Source: Acidobacteriota bacterium (GTDB lineage Bacteria; Acidobacteriota; Terriglobia; Terriglobales; Acidobacteriaceae). From it: a stretch of DNA of 64,000 bases. Made by a program: the position numbers and the translations under genes. Under the pieces are notes generated by a model. It searched no databases. It worked only from the letters and a program-made list of their open reading frames with translations, and was not told the DNA's origin. Positions 8,155-18,276 of the stretch are shown one piece after another. The stretch lies in assembly GCA_003225175.1 (NCBI GenBank), contig QIBA01000050.1, forward strand, positions 58,750 through 122,749. The letters are read 5' to 3'. Each line of letters starts with the position of its first letter. The first letter of the stretch is position 1.

Positions 8155-9948
8155 GTGGCCACAGCAAGCACATTCTCCCAGGATCTGAAGCAGCAGGCGG
8201 ACATCGTTCGCATCATTGGGGACTACATTCCCCTGAAGAAAGCCGGCGCGCAGAACTTCACCGGCCTCTGTCCGTTCCACAAAGAGAAGTCTCCTTCGTT
8301 CTCCGTGCATGCCACCCGGCAGTTCTTTCACTGCTTCGGCTGTGGTGTGAGTGGCGACATCTACACCTTCGTTCAGAAGATCGAGAACATTACATTTCCG
8401 GAAGCGGTGCGGCGCGTAGCCGAGAAGATGGACATCCCGGTGCCCCGCCAGACGTATTCAGGACCGGGTGAGGCGCTCGAGGCCAAACAACGCGGCGTGC
8501 TGCTCGATATGCATGAGAAGACCTGTGCGTTTTTTGAAGAGCAGTTGCGCCGTCCGGAAGGTGCCCGCGCTCGTGAGTACCTGGCAGATCGCGGCCTGAG
8601 CGAAGAGACGCTTCGCCGTTTTCGTATTGGCTATGCTCCCGATTCGGGATTCCTGTTGCGCGATCGCCTTCGTGGTATGGCTGATGAAGAGTTTTTGAAG
8701 CTCTCGGGACTCATGTCGTGGAAGCTGGATGAGACGCAAAGCCACAACCAGACACAGACCACAGCGTCTTCGCCTGCAAGCCCCAGTCCGCTGTACTCCA
8801 AGTTTCGTAACCGGGTGATGTTCCCGATTTGCAACGAGCAGGGGAAAGTTATTGCCTTTACCGGCCGCACACTCGACACGAATGAAAAGTCCGGCCCCAA
8901 GTATCTGAATTCACCCGAGACACCGGTCTACTCCAAGGGGCGCGTGCTCTTTAACCTGGACAAAGCTAAAGACGCGATTCGTCACCTTGGATACGCGATT
9001 CTGGTTGAAGGCAACGTAGATTGCATTTCGGTCTTCACGGCCGGATTCCAGAATGTAATTGCCAGTTCGGGAACAGCATTTTCAGAAGCGCAGGTCCGGC
9101 TCCTGAGCCGATTCACAAAACAGGTGGTCGTCAACTTCGATCCCGACACGGCCGGTGCCGCGGCCACCGAGCGGTCGTTATCCATGTTGATTGAAGAAGA
9201 GTTCGACATTAAGGTGCTCACGCTCGAACCCGGCTTCGATCCTGATTTGTTTATCCGCCGCAAAGGGGCAAAGTCTTATGCCGAAGCGCTGATGCACTCG
9301 CCAAAGTACTTCCCGTATCTCATCGGGCGCGCGATCAACACCTTCCCTGTGAGGACTCCTGAGGGCAAGGCAAAAGCAGTGAACTATCTGCTTCCATATA
9401 TCAGGCGTGTGCCGCAGGCGATCGTCCGCGATGAACTTGCGAACGATGTTGCGCAGCGACTGGGAATCGATTCCGCTCTGCTACGCCAGGAGCTTCGCCA
9501 TGCAGCGACAAATCGCGGCGTGGCTATCAAGCCCCCTGGCGATCCGCAGATCAGCGAGGCGGAGAAGATTATTGTGCGTTTACTAGCGCCGGGAGCGCCG
9601 GAATTGTATGAGTTGCGGCACGCAGCCGTTGATGTGCTAGCGGCCCAAGAGCTCATCGAAGGCCTCCCAGCGCAGACTCTGCTGGAATCGCTACTCTCTC
9701 CGTTGGAAGGTTCTACTGGCTCCGAATCCGATCAGCGGCTGCTCGCGCAAATACTCATGCGGGAATCAGACGAGATGACCCAAGAGCTTGTTGAGTCCGC
9801 GATCGAGGCGCTGCGCCGGAGGAAGATGGAGCGTCGCAAGCGCGAGTTGAACACGAATATCGCGGAAGCGGAGCGAAAGAATGATGCCGGCGCTCTTACT
9901 GCGCTGCTGCAGGAGAAGCTTGCCATTGAGAAGGCGCTGCGCGAGTAA
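8155..9948 (+). CDS. dnaG: DNA primase DnaG
   Basis: Makes the RNA primers for chromosome replication. The 597-residue protein has the CHC2 zinc ribbon near the N-terminus (C39, H42, C60, C63 in CPFHKEKSPSFSV...FHCFGCGVSGD). The TOPRIM catalytic core has E285 in LVEGNVDC and D329/D331 in NFDPDTAG. The C-terminal helicase-interaction region (about 450-597) is more divergent. EGNVDC replaces the commoner EGYMDV. The GTG start at 8155 is used because the next residues, STFSQDLKQQADIVRIIGDYIPLKKAG, match family N-termini. No Shine-Dalgarno sequence is visible in front of it. The gene stands alone: rpoD does not follow, and the next gene is convergent. Confidence 0.95.
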   Translation: MATASTFSQDLKQQADIVRIIGDYIPLKKAGAQNFTGLCPFHKEKSPSFSVHATRQFFHCFGCGVSGDIYTFVQKIENITFPEAVRRVAEKMDIPVPRQTYSGPGEALEAKQRGVLLDMHEKTCAFFEEQLRRPEGARAREYLADRGLSEETLRRFRIGYAPDSGFLLRDRLRGMADEEFLKLSGLMSWKLDETQSHNQTQTTASSPASPSPLYSKFRNRVMFPICNEQGKVIAFTGRTLDTNEKSGPKYLNSPETPVYSKGRVLFNLDKAKDAIRHLGYAILVEGNVDCISVFTAGFQNVIASSGTAFSEAQVRLLSRFTKQVVVNFDPDTAGAAATERSLSMLIEEEFDIKVLTLEPGFDPDLFIRRKGAKSYAEALMHSPKYFPYLIGRAINTFPVRTPEGKAKAVNYLLPYIRRVPQAIVRDELANDVAQRLGIDSALLRQELRHAATNRGVAIKPPGDPQISEAEKIIVRLLAPGAPELYELRHAAVDVLAAQELIEGLPAQTLLESLLSPLEGSTGSESDQRLLAQILMRESDEMTQELVESAIEALRRRKMERRKRELNTNIAEAERKNDAGALTALLQEKLAIEKALRE

Positions 9949-9975
9949 TTCTGCCGCCCTTCGAGCTACGACGAT

Positions 9976-11838
9976 CTAGAGCTTGAGCTCAGCCATGGCT
10001 GCGTCCAGGTCGGGATGCTTCAAGTGAAAACCCGTCGCGTCCTGATAGGCCTTTGCAAACGCCAGCAATTTCGCTTCCCCATACAGCGGCCCCAGAAAGG
10101 TGAGACTCACTGGCGTGCCAGGTCCTCCGTCGCCATCGTCGATGCCGTTGTCCTTCCGAGGCGGTTTCGGTGCATCCGGGCCGCGAAATCCATTGGGGAT
10201 AATGACGGCAGGATGTCCCGTGAGATTCGTCGCCACGAGTTGTTGGCTGAAAGTCGGTGCGACAATTACGTCGAGTTGTTCGAACAGCTTCCTCCACATC
10301 TCCATGGCCTGCATGCGTGCACGATTTGCCTGGATATACTCGACCGCCGGCGTGAGGCGCGCAACACGAAATGAGTTAGGCCAGTCATTTGGGGATTGTT
10401 CAGTGAGCAGTTTGTCGCGTCCTGCGCGCGTCAGGTCATCGAATGCTGCCGCAGCTTCGGCGAGGAGCAGCGAGCGCATCGCGCCGTAAGGAATCTTCGG
10501 CAGTTCGACCGGAATCAGTTTCACACCCATGCCCTGCAATTTCGCGATCGCCGCCTCAGTGAACTGCTGATCGTACTTACGCATAGCTTGGCTACGTTCG
10601 CGCGTGCGCGCTCGCTCCTCGCGCTTCTTCTCTTCTTCCGGAGTAACGGGACCTGTCTCGGCAGGAGGTTCCGCTGGAGGTTTGAATTCGAACTCGTCCT
10701 TGAAGTAGCCGACGCGCAGCTTGCGCCAGTCGAGATTTACGTCCCAATTGAACGCGACGTCGTGAACGGTACGGTCGCTTCCATCAGGACCATAGATTGC
10801 GTGCAGTACCAGCGCAGTGTCTTCGACGCTTCGACAGATAGGACCGAGCTTATCCATCGTCCAAGAGAGCGCCATGGCTCCTGTGCGCGGCACGAGGCCG
10901 AAGGTTGGACGCAGTCCCGTAGTGCCGCATCGCGTGGACGGAGAGGAAATCGAGCCGAGTGTCTCTGATCCGATAGCGAATGCGACGCAACCTGCGGCAG
11001 TGGCGGAAGCTGATCCGGCGGAAGATCCACTGGAACCCTGATGTGGATTCCATGGATTACGCGTCATGCCGCCGAACCATTTGTCGCCCTGCGCCAGAGC
11101 GCCGAGCGTGAGTTTCGCGAGGAGCACCGCGCCGGCGGCGTCCAGACGCTTCACGACGGCGGCGTCTTCATCAATGTTCTGCTGCTCAAATCCGCCTGCG
11201 CCCCATGTCGTGCGATAACCCTTCACCGCCAGCAGGTCCTTTGCGCCCCATGGAATTCCGTGCAGCGGACCACGGTATTTGCCGGCTGCGATCTCCCGAT
11301 CCGCTTCCTGCGCCTTCGCATGAGCACGATCTTCCGTGCGCGTAATTACGAATTTCAGCATCGGATCGTATTTCTTCAGGCGTTCGAGATACATATCCGT
11401 GAGCGCCGCAGAAGAGACTTTTCGTGTTCTGACTAATTCCGCAAGCTGGCGGACACTGTAGAAGGCAACATCCTCAATATTCTTCGGAGCGCCGCTGACG
11501 TTCAGCGCCGGAGCGGCAGAGATGCGCAGGGGGCGTTTCATCGTCTCGAACTTCATGCCGGGGAGCACGGGATCGAATACATACGCCGGCGCTACCGAGT
11601 TCGCGATGTGCAGCTTGTAAATGTCTTCGTAGTTCTTCCTGTTTTGATCCAGGCTCTCCAGCATCGCATCGCGGAGATCGTCGGGAATAGGGACGTCGGC
11701 GATCTGGGCGGCGCTGCCGATCATCTCTTTGGTGACTTTGCCCTGCGGTTCGGCCATGCCCCAAAGCACACCCGGAAACAAAGTTGAAGTGAGTCCCAAT
11801 TGCGAACAGACTGCGAGAAAACGTCTGCGATCGAGCAT
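9976..11838 (-). CDS. Tat-exported amidase-signature hydrolase
   Basis: A 620-residue amidase-signature enzyme, probably periplasmic. The N-terminus DRRRFLAV followed by a hydrophobic stretch is a twin-arginine signal. The amidase core shows the Ser-cisSer-Lys triad: K200 in WGAKDL, serines around 269-273 in GSSGSSAGS, and nucleophile S296 in ETLGSISSPS. A charged insertion near 390-425 (PPAEPPAETGPVTPEEEKKREER) is absent from GatA and probably loops out. The C-terminal region GHPAVIIPNGF is typical of the family. The protein is not a GatA subunit, because it is exported and no gatB/gatC genes are nearby. The amide substrate is unknown. Confidence 0.88.
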   Translation of the reverse strand: MLDRRRFLAVCSQLGLTSTLFPGVLWGMAEPQGKVTKEMIGSAAQIADVPIPDDLRDAMLESLDQNRKNYEDIYKLHIANSVAPAYVFDPVLPGMKFETMKRPLRISAAPALNVSGAPKNIEDVAFYSVRQLAELVRTRKVSSAALTDMYLERLKKYDPMLKFVITRTEDRAHAKAQEADREIAAGKYRGPLHGIPWGAKDLLAVKGYRTTWGAGGFEQQNIDEDAAVVKRLDAAGAVLLAKLTLGALAQGDKWFGGMTRNPWNPHQGSSGSSAGSASATAAGCVAFAIGSETLGSISSPSTRCGTTGLRPTFGLVPRTGAMALSWTMDKLGPICRSVEDTALVLHAIYGPDGSDRTVHDVAFNWDVNLDWRKLRVGYFKDEFEFKPPAEPPAETGPVTPEEEKKREERARTRERSQAMRKYDQQFTEAAIAKLQGMGVKLIPVELPKIPYGAMRSLLLAEAAAAFDDLTRAGRDKLLTEQSPNDWPNSFRVARLTPAVEYIQANRARMQAMEMWRKLFEQLDVIVAPTFSQQLVATNLTGHPAVIIPNGFRGPDAPKPPRKDNGIDDGDGGPGTPVSLTFLGPLYGEAKLLAFAKAYQDATGFHLKHPDLDAAMAELKL

Positions 11839-11935
11839 TCTTGTGAAGCCCCTTCCGAAGCGTCTGAAAACGAGGAATTATAGCTGCCGGGATGAACTGG
11901 GTGACCGGAGCGTTCGTGTGGTATGAAAGCAGAGC

Positions 11936-12805
11936 ATGTCTACGCTGCTCCTCGAGATTGTGCATCTCGACGTCACCTTTGGCTCAATCGCGGCCGTGCG
12001 CGACCTGAGCTTTTCGATCGCGACCGGCGAGTCCCTCGGATTAGTAGGCGAGTCCGGCAGCGGAAAATCGGTTACATCCCTCGCCATCATGCGACTGCTG
12101 CCTCCTCAGGCTCGGATTGGCGGGACAATCCGTTTCGCTGGAGAAGACCTGCTCCCAGCAATACCGGAGCGGATGCGCCAGCTCCGTGGACGGGCAATCA
12201 GCATGATCTTCCAAGAGCCGATGACAGCCCTGAATCCGCTGATGCGCGTAGGCGATCAAGTAGCCGAAGCCATTCTCGCGCATGACAACGTCAGCGGTAA
12301 GGAAGCCTGGACGCGCGCCGTGGCAGCGCTCGACGAAGTTGCGATTCCGAATGCCGCAAGCAGAGCGCGTGATTATCCGCATCAACTCTCCGGCGGGCAG
12401 CGGCAGCGTGTAATGATCGCTATGGCCATCGCGAATCGCCCGCAATTGCTGATCGCCGACGAGCCGACTACGGCTCTCGACGTGACCGTGCAGGCGCAGA
12501 TCCTCGAGCTACTGGCGCGGCTTCGCGAAAAATTTGGACTCTCGATGCTCTTCATCTCCCACGATCTGGGAGTGGTTTCTCAGGTTGTGGATCGAATTGC
12601 CGTAATGTATCGCGGGCAGGTCGTCGAGAGCGGTAGCGCCAGACAAATCTTCACAGCCGCCGCGCACGAGTACACACGGGGATTGCTCAAGGCCATCCCC
12701 ACGCTTCACAGCAGTCGTTCGCAGGCTCTGGCCATGGTCGAAGCACGTCAATACTCAGATTTGCCGCTGAAGGAAGTCGAGCAAGGGCATTGGGCAAGAG
12801 TTTAG
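11936..12805 (+). CDS. Oligopeptide/dipeptide-type ABC transporter ATP-binding protein
   Basis: ATPase of 289 residues, close to DppD/OppD. It has Walker A GESGSGKS (38-45), a Q-loop in [13 protein letters not shown], signature LSGGQRQRV, Walker [10 protein letters not shown]-loop ALD and H-loop ISHDLGVV. The C-terminus keeps [12 protein letters not shown] of the oligopeptide-transporter extension but stops early. It lacks the cysteine-rich tail found in full-length (about 325-residue) members. No permease or binding-protein genes adjoin it, so its membrane partners must be elsewhere. It is transcribed divergently from the amidase gene. Confidence 0.87.
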   Translation: MSTLLLEIVHLDVTFGSIAAVRDLSFSIATGESLGLVGESGSGKSVTSLAIMRLLPPQARIGGTIRFAGEDLLPAIPERMRQLRGRAISMIFQEPMTALNPLMRVGDQVAEAILAHDNVSGKEAWTRAVAALDEVAIPNAASRARDYPHQLSGGQRQRVMIAMAIANRPQLLIADEPTTALDVTVQAQILELLARLREKFGLSMLFISHDLGVVSQVVDRIAVMYRGQVVESGSARQIFTAAAHEYTRGLLKAIPTLHSSRSQALAMVEARQYSDLPLKEVEQGHWARV

Positions 12806-12812
12806 ATTTCTG

Positions 12813-12979
12813 TTGTCATCCGAACCGCCGGTTGCTGACAGTGAGGAATCCTATTTTCGCCCGAGATGCTGTATCTTGCAGAAGTCTGAAAAGAACAATG
12901 GTGAATCACAAGTTTATCGGCATAGATAGGGATTCCTCTCTCGCGGCAAAGGGCGCCGCTCCTTCGGACTGACAGCAAC
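12813..12979. repeat. Diverged palindromic intergenic element
   Basis: Between the ABC ATPase and carboxyltransferase genes, a left arm (GTTGCTGACAG at 12831-12841, GAGGAATCC at 12843-12851) mirrors a right arm (GGATTCCTC at 12930-12938, CTGACAGCAAC at 12969-12979). The inner arms match perfectly over 9 bases. The outer arms match 10 of 11. The layout recalls the GTCATCCTGAG...GGAATGACAG type of interspersed repeat common in soil bacterial genomes, here degraded. Confidence 0.45.
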
Positions 12980-12985
12980 GAAAGC

Positions 12986-14569
12986 ATGAACCTCGAACAA
13001 AAGCTCGATGACCTGAAGCGGCGCGAAGCAGCCGCCGAAGCAGGTGGAGGGAAGGAGAGGCGCGAGCGCCAGCACAAAGAAGGCAAGCTGTCGGCGCGCG
13101 AGCGCATCAATTTTCTGCTGGATGAAGGCACGTTTGAGGAGACCGATCGTTTCGTAACGCATCGCGCCACCGACTTCGGTATGGACCAGCAGAAGGTGCT
13201 CGGCGACGGCTTTGTTACTGGCTACGGACGCATCGAAGGCCGCCTCGTCTTCGTCTTCGCGCAGGACTTCACCGTGTTCGGAGGTTCGCTCTCGGAAGCC
13301 AACGCGGGCAAAATCGTGAAGATCATGGAGATGGCAATGCGCGTTGGGGCTCCCATGATTGGACTCAACGATTCCGGTGGCGCGCGCATTCAGGAAGGAG
13401 TGATGTCGCTGGCAGGCTATGCCGACATATTTCTGCGCAACACGCTCGCCAGCGGAGTGATTCCACAAATTTCCGCGATTATGGGCCCCTGCGCCGGTGG
13501 CGCGGTTTACTCACCGGCCATTACAGATTTCATCTTCATGATCGATAAGACCTCCTATATGTTTGTCACCGGTCCCGATGTGATCAAGACGGTCACGCAT
13601 GAAGAAGTCACGAAAGACCAGCTCGGCGGCGGCGCCACGCATAACGAGACCTCGGGAGTCGCGCATTTTCTCGCGCACGATGACGCCGAATGCCTCTCGA
13701 TGATTCGCGAGCTGATGACATTCATCCCGTCGAACAATATTGACGATGCACCGCGCCGCGCGACCACCGACCCTGGCGATCGCGGCGACGCGGAGCTCGA
13801 CACCATCGTTCCCCCGCAATCGAATCTGCCCTATGACATCAAAGACGTAATCGCCCGCGTGGTTGATGATGGCTACTTCTTCGAAGTGCAGGAGCTGTTT
13901 GCGAAAAATCTGGTTGTCGGATTCGCGCGCCTGAATGGCAGATCGGTGGGAATCGTTGCGAACCAGCCTGCATTTCTAGCCGGCGTGCTGGACATCAACG
14001 CATCCGACAAGGGAGCGCGCTTTGTGCGCTTTTGCGATGCCTTCAACATTCCGCTTGTCACTTTCGAAGACGTTCCCGGGTTCCTCCCCGGTACGCAACA
14101 GGAGTACGGCGGCATTATCCGGCATGGAGCAAAGCTCCTCTACGCGTTCGCCGAAGCCACCGTTCCCAAAATGACAGTCATTACGCGCAAGGCCTACGGC
14201 GGAGCGTACTGCGTTATGTCGTCAAAGCACATCCGCACCGACGTCAACTACGCCTGGCCAACCGCCGAGATCGCAGTCATGGGTCCCGAAGGCGCGGTGA
14301 ATATTGTGTACAAGCGTGAGCTGGAACGCGCGGCCCAAATGGGGAAGACGGAAGCCGAACGCGTCGAGATTCTCGAACGCGAGCGCAATAAAAAGATCGA
14401 AGAGTTCCGCGAGCGCTTCGCCAATCCCTACGTCGCGGCCGAACGCGGATATATCGATGCCGTAATCCGTCCACGCGAAACCCGCAAAAGGCTCATCGAT
14501 GCCCTGGAGATGCTCGACACCAAGCGCGAGAAAAACCCGCCGAAGAAGCACGGGAATATTCCATTATGA
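12986..14569 (+). CDS. pccB: Acyl-CoA (propionyl-CoA type) carboxylase, beta carboxyltransferase subunit
   Basis: Transfers carboxyl from carboxybiotin to an acyl-CoA, most likely propionyl-CoA, in the cytoplasm. The 527-residue length matches PccB. Diagnostic blocks are [47 protein letters not shown], the acyl-CoA oxyanion loop [28 protein letters not shown], and in the C-terminal half [29 protein letters not shown] with [11 protein letters not shown]. The biotin carboxylase/carrier subunit gene is not adjacent, so the holoenzyme is assembled from another locus. The substrate could also be acetyl-CoA or a branched acyl-CoA, because sequence alone does not fix chain length. Confidence 0.9.
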   Translation: MNLEQKLDDLKRREAAAEAGGGKERRERQHKEGKLSARERINFLLDEGTFEETDRFVTHRATDFGMDQQKVLGDGFVTGYGRIEGRLVFVFAQDFTVFGGSLSEANAGKIVKIMEMAMRVGAPMIGLNDSGGARIQEGVMSLAGYADIFLRNTLASGVIPQISAIMGPCAGGAVYSPAITDFIFMIDKTSYMFVTGPDVIKTVTHEEVTKDQLGGGATHNETSGVAHFLAHDDAECLSMIRELMTFIPSNNIDDAPRRATTDPGDRGDAELDTIVPPQSNLPYDIKDVIARVVDDGYFFEVQELFAKNLVVGFARLNGRSVGIVANQPAFLAGVLDINASDKGARFVRFCDAFNIPLVTFEDVPGFLPGTQQEYGGIIRHGAKLLYAFAEATVPKMTVITRKAYGGAYCVMSSKHIRTDVNYAWPTAEIAVMGPEGAVNIVYKRELERAAQMGKTEAERVEILERERNKKIEEFRERFANPYVAAERGYIDAVIRPRETRKRLIDALEMLDTKREKNPPKKHGNIPL

Positions 14570-14599
14570 GGCAGCAAGACAAATGCGGAGTAGTTCCGG

Positions 14600-14634
14600 T
14601 TGACATGTGCGTCACATGAAAGTATGCTTTTCAC
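14600..14634 (+). promoter_or_regulatory. Promoter with overlapping palindrome upstream of toxin-antitoxin genes
   Basis: TTGACA (14600-14605), a 17-base spacer and TATGCT (14623-14628) form a near-consensus sigma-70 promoter. A perfect palindrome CATGTG-CGT-CACATG (14604-14618) sits in the spacer, and another CACATG lies at 14632-14637 across the start codon. These are plausible operator sites for the antitoxin. The expected transcription start falls at the ATG itself, so the mRNA may be leaderless. No Shine-Dalgarno sequence is present. Confidence 0.7.
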
Positions 14635-14865
14635 ATGTCCAAGATGATTCAGTTGCGAAATGTTCCGGAAGTCCTGCATCGGTCACTAAAGTCCCGTGCT
14701 GCGAGTTTGGGCATGTCTCTTTCCGACTATCTGTTGGGCGAAATCCGGGAAATCGCCGACCGGCCCACATGGACAGAGCTTAGAGAAAGGCTCCGTCATC
14801 GCGAAGCCGTCACCGCGCAACTCGATACAGCTCGCGCAGTTCGTGAAGAGCGCGACTCTCGGTGA
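14635..14865 (+). CDS. Ribbon-helix-helix antitoxin (FitA/VapB-like)
   Basis: A 76-residue antitoxin. The N-terminus KMIQLRNVPEVLHRSLKSRAASLGMSLSDYLLGEI is the FitA-type ribbon-helix-helix DNA-binding fold. The Arg/Glu-rich tail (RPTWTELRERLRHREAV) is the usual toxin-wrapping segment. It would neutralise the PIN toxin encoded next and repress its own promoter. The stop codon overlaps the toxin's GTG start (GTGA), so translation is coupled. Confidence 0.88.
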   Translation: MSKMIQLRNVPEVLHRSLKSRAASLGMSLSDYLLGEIREIADRPTWTELRERLRHREAVTAQLDTARAVREERDSR

Positions 14866-15254
14866 TCGTTCTAGACGCCTCTGCGGCGCTCGATTGGCTT
14901 CTACGCACACCTGAGGGCCTGAAAATCGAGAAGCGCATCTTTGCTCGACCTCAGAACGTGCACGCTCCACACTTGCTAGATCTTGAAGTTGCTCAAGTGC
15001 TGCGCAAATTGGCTGGCAACGGGACAATTTCCCCGTTGCGGGCTGAATCAGCTTTGCAAGACCTAGTGGATGCCCGTGTGATGCGGCATCCGCACAGGCC
15101 CTTCTTGCCGCGCGTTTGGCAGCTTCGCCACAATCTGACGTCCTACGATGCCGTGTATGTCGCATTGGCGGAACTCCTAAATGCTCCGCTTCTCACGCGC
15201 GACCGCAAGCTCGGCACAGCTTCCGGCCACAGTGCCAGGATCGAGCTTGTTTGA
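14862..15254 (+). CDS. vapC: PIN-domain ribonuclease toxin (VapC/FitB-like)
   Basis: A 130-residue PIN-domain toxin that would cleave RNA, typically tRNA or rRNA in VapC relatives. The four metal-binding acidic residues are visible: D5 in VLDASAAL, E42 in LLDLEVAQ, D96 in TSYDAVYVALAE and D114 in LLTRDRKL. The GTG start is set by the family motif MIVLDAS and by the 4-base overlap with the antitoxin gene. The pair sits alone between a metabolic gene and a surface-protein gene. No transposase or integrase is nearby. Confidence 0.9.
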   Translation: MIVLDASAALDWLLRTPEGLKIEKRIFARPQNVHAPHLLDLEVAQVLRKLAGNGTISPLRAESALQDLVDARVMRHPHRPFLPRVWQLRHNLTSYDAVYVALAELLNAPLLTRDRKLGTASGHSARIELV

Positions 15255-15419
15255 AGACGCGCGACGCCGGTGAAATGCATTCACTGGTTATCTCTCGCTC
15301 TTCCACACTATCCAGGCGACCGAAGTGGCTGAGAGATGCTGATTCACATTTCTTTACTCGACGCAATATCTCCGCAACATTGGGACCAGCCGGGGGTTCA
15401 TCGAGTTGAGGAGAGGGGC

Positions 15420-15911
15420 ATGACCTACACCAGTATCTCGGAAAGATTCACGAAACTCGCGGCTCGGGCCATTAAGAGCAGCCGTTTCATCGCTTTAGCG
15501 ATCATTGCGGCTGTCACCCTGGGGGCGATGCAGCCCGCTCAAGCCCAGAGTTCCGACACTTGGAAGAGCATTGCCATCATCGGAGGATCAACCGCGGCTG
15601 GAGCGTATATCGGACACAAAGTAGGCGGCTCGACCGGTACGTGGGTTGGCGCCGCTGCGGGCGCATCTGCCGGGTACGCCATCGACAAGCGCCGGCGTCA
15701 AGGCGAGTACTACAACCAGTACGGCTATAACGGTTACGGCGACGGTGCGCCGTACTATGGGGATAACGGCGGCTACTACGGCAATGGCGGTAATGGCGGA
15801 TACGACGGGAATGGCGGATACAACGGCCCATACGACAATGGCGGATATCCGTATCCTTCAGGCTTCCAGAGTAACAACAGACACAGCAGCCGGTACTACA
15901 GCCGTCGCTAA
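15420..15911 (+). CDS. Secreted glycine-zipper, Gly/Tyr/Asn-rich protein
   Basis: A 163-residue exported protein. The start at 15420 is chosen for its strong ribosome site (GAGGAGAGGGG) and because it begins directly before the signal sequence (SSRFIALAIIAAVTLGAMQPAQAQ). Residues about 45-80 form a glycine-zipper membrane segment (IIGGSTAAGAYIGHKVGG...GAAAGASAGYAIDKRRRQ). The rest is a low-complexity YNGYGDG/GGYYGNGG repeat. Such proteins insert in or coat the outer membrane, and no specific activity can be assigned. A strong terminator follows the gene. Confidence 0.75.
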   Translation: MTYTSISERFTKLAARAIKSSRFIALAIIAAVTLGAMQPAQAQSSDTWKSIAIIGGSTAAGAYIGHKVGGSTGTWVGAAAGASAGYAIDKRRRQGEYYNQYGYNGYGDGAPYYGDNGGYYGNGGNGGYDGNGGYNGPYDNGGYPYPSGFQSNNRHSSRYYSRR

Positions 15912-15928
15912 CCATCAGAACGAGATAA

Positions 15929-15960
15929 CGGGACAGCGTGTGCGCTGTCCCGATTTTTTG
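15929..15960 (+). terminator. Rho-independent terminator
   Basis: A perfect 10-base stem CGGGACAGCG / CGCTGTCCCG around a TGTG loop (15929-15952) is followed directly by ATTTTTTG. It ends the glycine-zipper gene and faces the convergent hydrolase gene. Confidence 0.93.
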
Positions 15961-15981
15961 TAAAAGCTCACCCGACCAATT

Positions 15982-17961
15982 TTATCTACCCGAAGTCCCC
16001 GTCCTTCCTCGCACCACTGAGATTGTGATCTGCGATGGATATTCTCGGGAATGATGCAAAACATTGTGCGCGACCACGCCTTTAGTTTCGTCGTAATTGT
16101 TCCCTCCGGTATTCAGGTTGCGATCGAAGCGCGGGAAGTTACTGCTTGAAACCTCAATTCGCAGGCGATGGCCGGCAAGAAAGTAATTGCTGGTCGTGAG
16201 AGGTTGGAACGCGAGCTTATACACCTTGCCTCGTTCCATCCACACGGGAGGCTTCTCATATCCCTCGCGATAACGCGCTCGCTGGATGCTCTCGTCGAGG
16301 TTATATGCAGCTCCATCCGCATAAACATCAATGACCTTCACGGTGAAATCGGTATCCTTCGCGTCCGACGAGACATAGAGTGTCACATCGAGCGGTCCGC
16401 TCACTTCGGTTCCTTGCTTGAACTGTTCGGTGGTGTACACCAGGATGTCGTTACGAGCTTCCATTCCCCGTTGATCGAAGGCGCCTCCACTCACAGCATT
16501 TCCCGTACAGCAAACATTTCCTCCATAAGAAGGCACGGGACTCATCGGATCGTAGATAAAGCTGTCAGGCTTGTCTTGAGTGGAGGGTACGCTTAGTAGA
16601 ACGCCATCGCCATCGAGAGTGTTGGCGTGACCTGCGCTCGACAAATAGAACGTTAAAGACTCAGCCCCGTGCGGAGGCCACGTGTCGGAGGTCTGCCACC
16701 TGTTGATTCCCATAGTGAAATAGCGGACCTTTGGCAGCTTCTCGAGGATGTGATTGTCTTCCCCTTTCAGGAAGTGATCGAACCATCCGTAGGTCAGCGC
16801 GTCATAATCGAGGCGAGCGTCACCCATGCTGCGCTCCCCGACTACTGTGTCTTCCGTCGCTCGCCTGTATCCGCAGTGCAGCGTAGGAGCTATCACAGCA
16901 TATTGTTGATTGCCGATCTCGGGCCTGGCGGTCTTGCGCACATGGTTATATGCAGCCAAGTTTGGCCCGACTGACACGTCGTACCAGGACATGAACCACA
17001 GGCCGGGAACGTTGACGGGCATATCATCGTGCCAGAGCCCACCCTTGTACCATGCAGGATCGTTCGGCGTTCGCTTGATCATTGCCCCACCCGTCGGTAC
17101 CGGCATGTCATCGGCAAAGATGCCATGTGGGCCGTCGGCTGCTTTGATGATGTCCATTTCGGGAAGATGACGCAATCCCTTCGACCAATCCACTGTCGGC
17201 AGTTGCTGGGCCAAATCGAAACTCTTCGAGACGCGGATCAAGTCTTCCTGTGAAGCATTGAGGGAAAACATCGGACGCACCTGGTTCTGCTCTCCGTAAA
17301 GCCAGGCGATGAACAGCATCTGCACAGCTCCGCCGCGGAACCAATTGCCCTGTTCGTAGTACGGCTTCACGCGGCCAACACCTGCTCCGAATCCCATGGG
17401 GATCATCGCTGCATAAGCAGGATTCGCCATGGCGGCCACTCCTAACTGCCACTCCGCCGTCGACGAACATCCGATGGTTCCAACCTTCCCGTTGGACCAG
17501 GTTTGCGAGCTCATCCAGGTAAATGCGTCATCGCCATCGCTTCGCGGTGGTCCGAGAATGTCGTAATTTCCTTCGGAGAAGAAATGACCGCGCTCGTTCA
17601 TCTCCACAAAGGCATATCCGCGCCTCACCGCCTCCAGCGGAGCCGTCATATCTGCAGGAATTCCGTTCTTTACATCCCAAAAGTTGAAGTTGTATGGCGT
17701 GCGGACAAAGATCGTTGCGTACTTCTTTGAGTTATCTTTTGGACGATACACGTCGGCGGCCATGCGCTTTCCATCGCGCATCGGCACCATCAGCTTGCGC
17801 TCGATAATGGCAATGGACTCGAGCTGTCGTTCCGTGGTCTCTCTCTTGTTCACTAACTCTGGATCTGGAGGGGTTCTCTGCTGCGCTGAAATCGTGAGAA
17901 AAGTTACGAAGATAATTGCTAGAAAGCTGAAAGGGCGCAGCCACCGCGATTTGAAACGCAT
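15982..17961 (-). CDS. Secreted CocE/NonD-family (X-Pro dipeptidyl-peptidase S15-like) hydrolase
   Basis: A 659-residue alpha/beta hydrolase. The start at 17961 gives a signal peptide ([23 protein letters not shown]) with TTGGAG about 10 bases upstream. The frame is open further upstream, but that part is not protein-like. The N-terminal hydrolase domain has [16 protein letters not shown], the oxyanion region [15 protein letters not shown] and the nucleophile elbow GCSSTAEWQ (S166), with C-terminal Asp/His expected near PTLHCGYR. The C-terminal half is the jelly-roll typical of S15/CocE enzymes ([30 protein letters not shown]). The substrate may be an acyl ester, amide or proline peptide. Confidence 0.88.
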   Translation of the reverse strand: MRFKSRWLRPFSFLAIIFVTFLTISAQQRTPPDPELVNKRETTERQLESIAIIERKLMVPMRDGKRMAADVYRPKDNSKKYATIFVRTPYNFNFWDVKNGIPADMTAPLEAVRRGYAFVEMNERGHFFSEGNYDILGPPRSDGDDAFTWMSSQTWSNGKVGTIGCSSTAEWQLGVAAMANPAYAAMIPMGFGAGVGRVKPYYEQGNWFRGGAVQMLFIAWLYGEQNQVRPMFSLNASQEDLIRVSKSFDLAQQLPTVDWSKGLRHLPEMDIIKAADGPHGIFADDMPVPTGGAMIKRTPNDPAWYKGGLWHDDMPVNVPGLWFMSWYDVSVGPNLAAYNHVRKTARPEIGNQQYAVIAPTLHCGYRRATEDTVVGERSMGDARLDYDALTYGWFDHFLKGEDNHILEKLPKVRYFTMGINRWQTSDTWPPHGAESLTFYLSSAGHANTLDGDGVLLSVPSTQDKPDSFIYDPMSPVPSYGGNVCCTGNAVSGGAFDQRGMEARNDILVYTTEQFKQGTEVSGPLDVTLYVSSDAKDTDFTVKVIDVYADGAAYNLDESIQRARYREGYEKPPVWMERGKVYKLAFQPLTTSNYFLAGHRLRIEVSSSNFPRFDRNLNTGGNNYDETKGVVAHNVLHHSREYPSQITISVVRGRTGTSGR

Positions 17962-18276
17962 GCTTAATTGGCTCCAAGCTTGTGATCTGATAATGACCCT
18001 GAGTTGCGCGCGAAATTGTAGCAGTTGAGAGATCCCGGTCGATTGAGGACCAATTATGCCGGAGACAATTAACATTCTTCCAATTGCAACCGCCTGAATA
18101 CCATTCCATATGGCTTCGGTTGTCGGATGAGAAAAAGCACCAGGCAATGAATTAGGAATGGAAGAAGTCCCACTTTCTGGCAGGACATGTCTGTTGGTGT
18201 TTTGCTTCCCGATTCGACATCGAGGAATATAAGCGTTGGTCCTCCCTTCGACAATTTGTTTCCACAGGAGATTGCT
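17962..18276. other. Divergent intergenic region
   Basis: These 315 bases separate the hydrolase from the propeller protein gene. Promoters for both must lie here. I see ATATAAG near 18228, but without a well-spaced -35 partner, and no convincing palindrome. Confidence 0.4.

Noticed and set aside
18187..18276. Extended N-terminus of the PQQ-like protein.
   Set aside because: It lacks a signal peptide and a ribosome site, whereas the ATG at 18277 has both.
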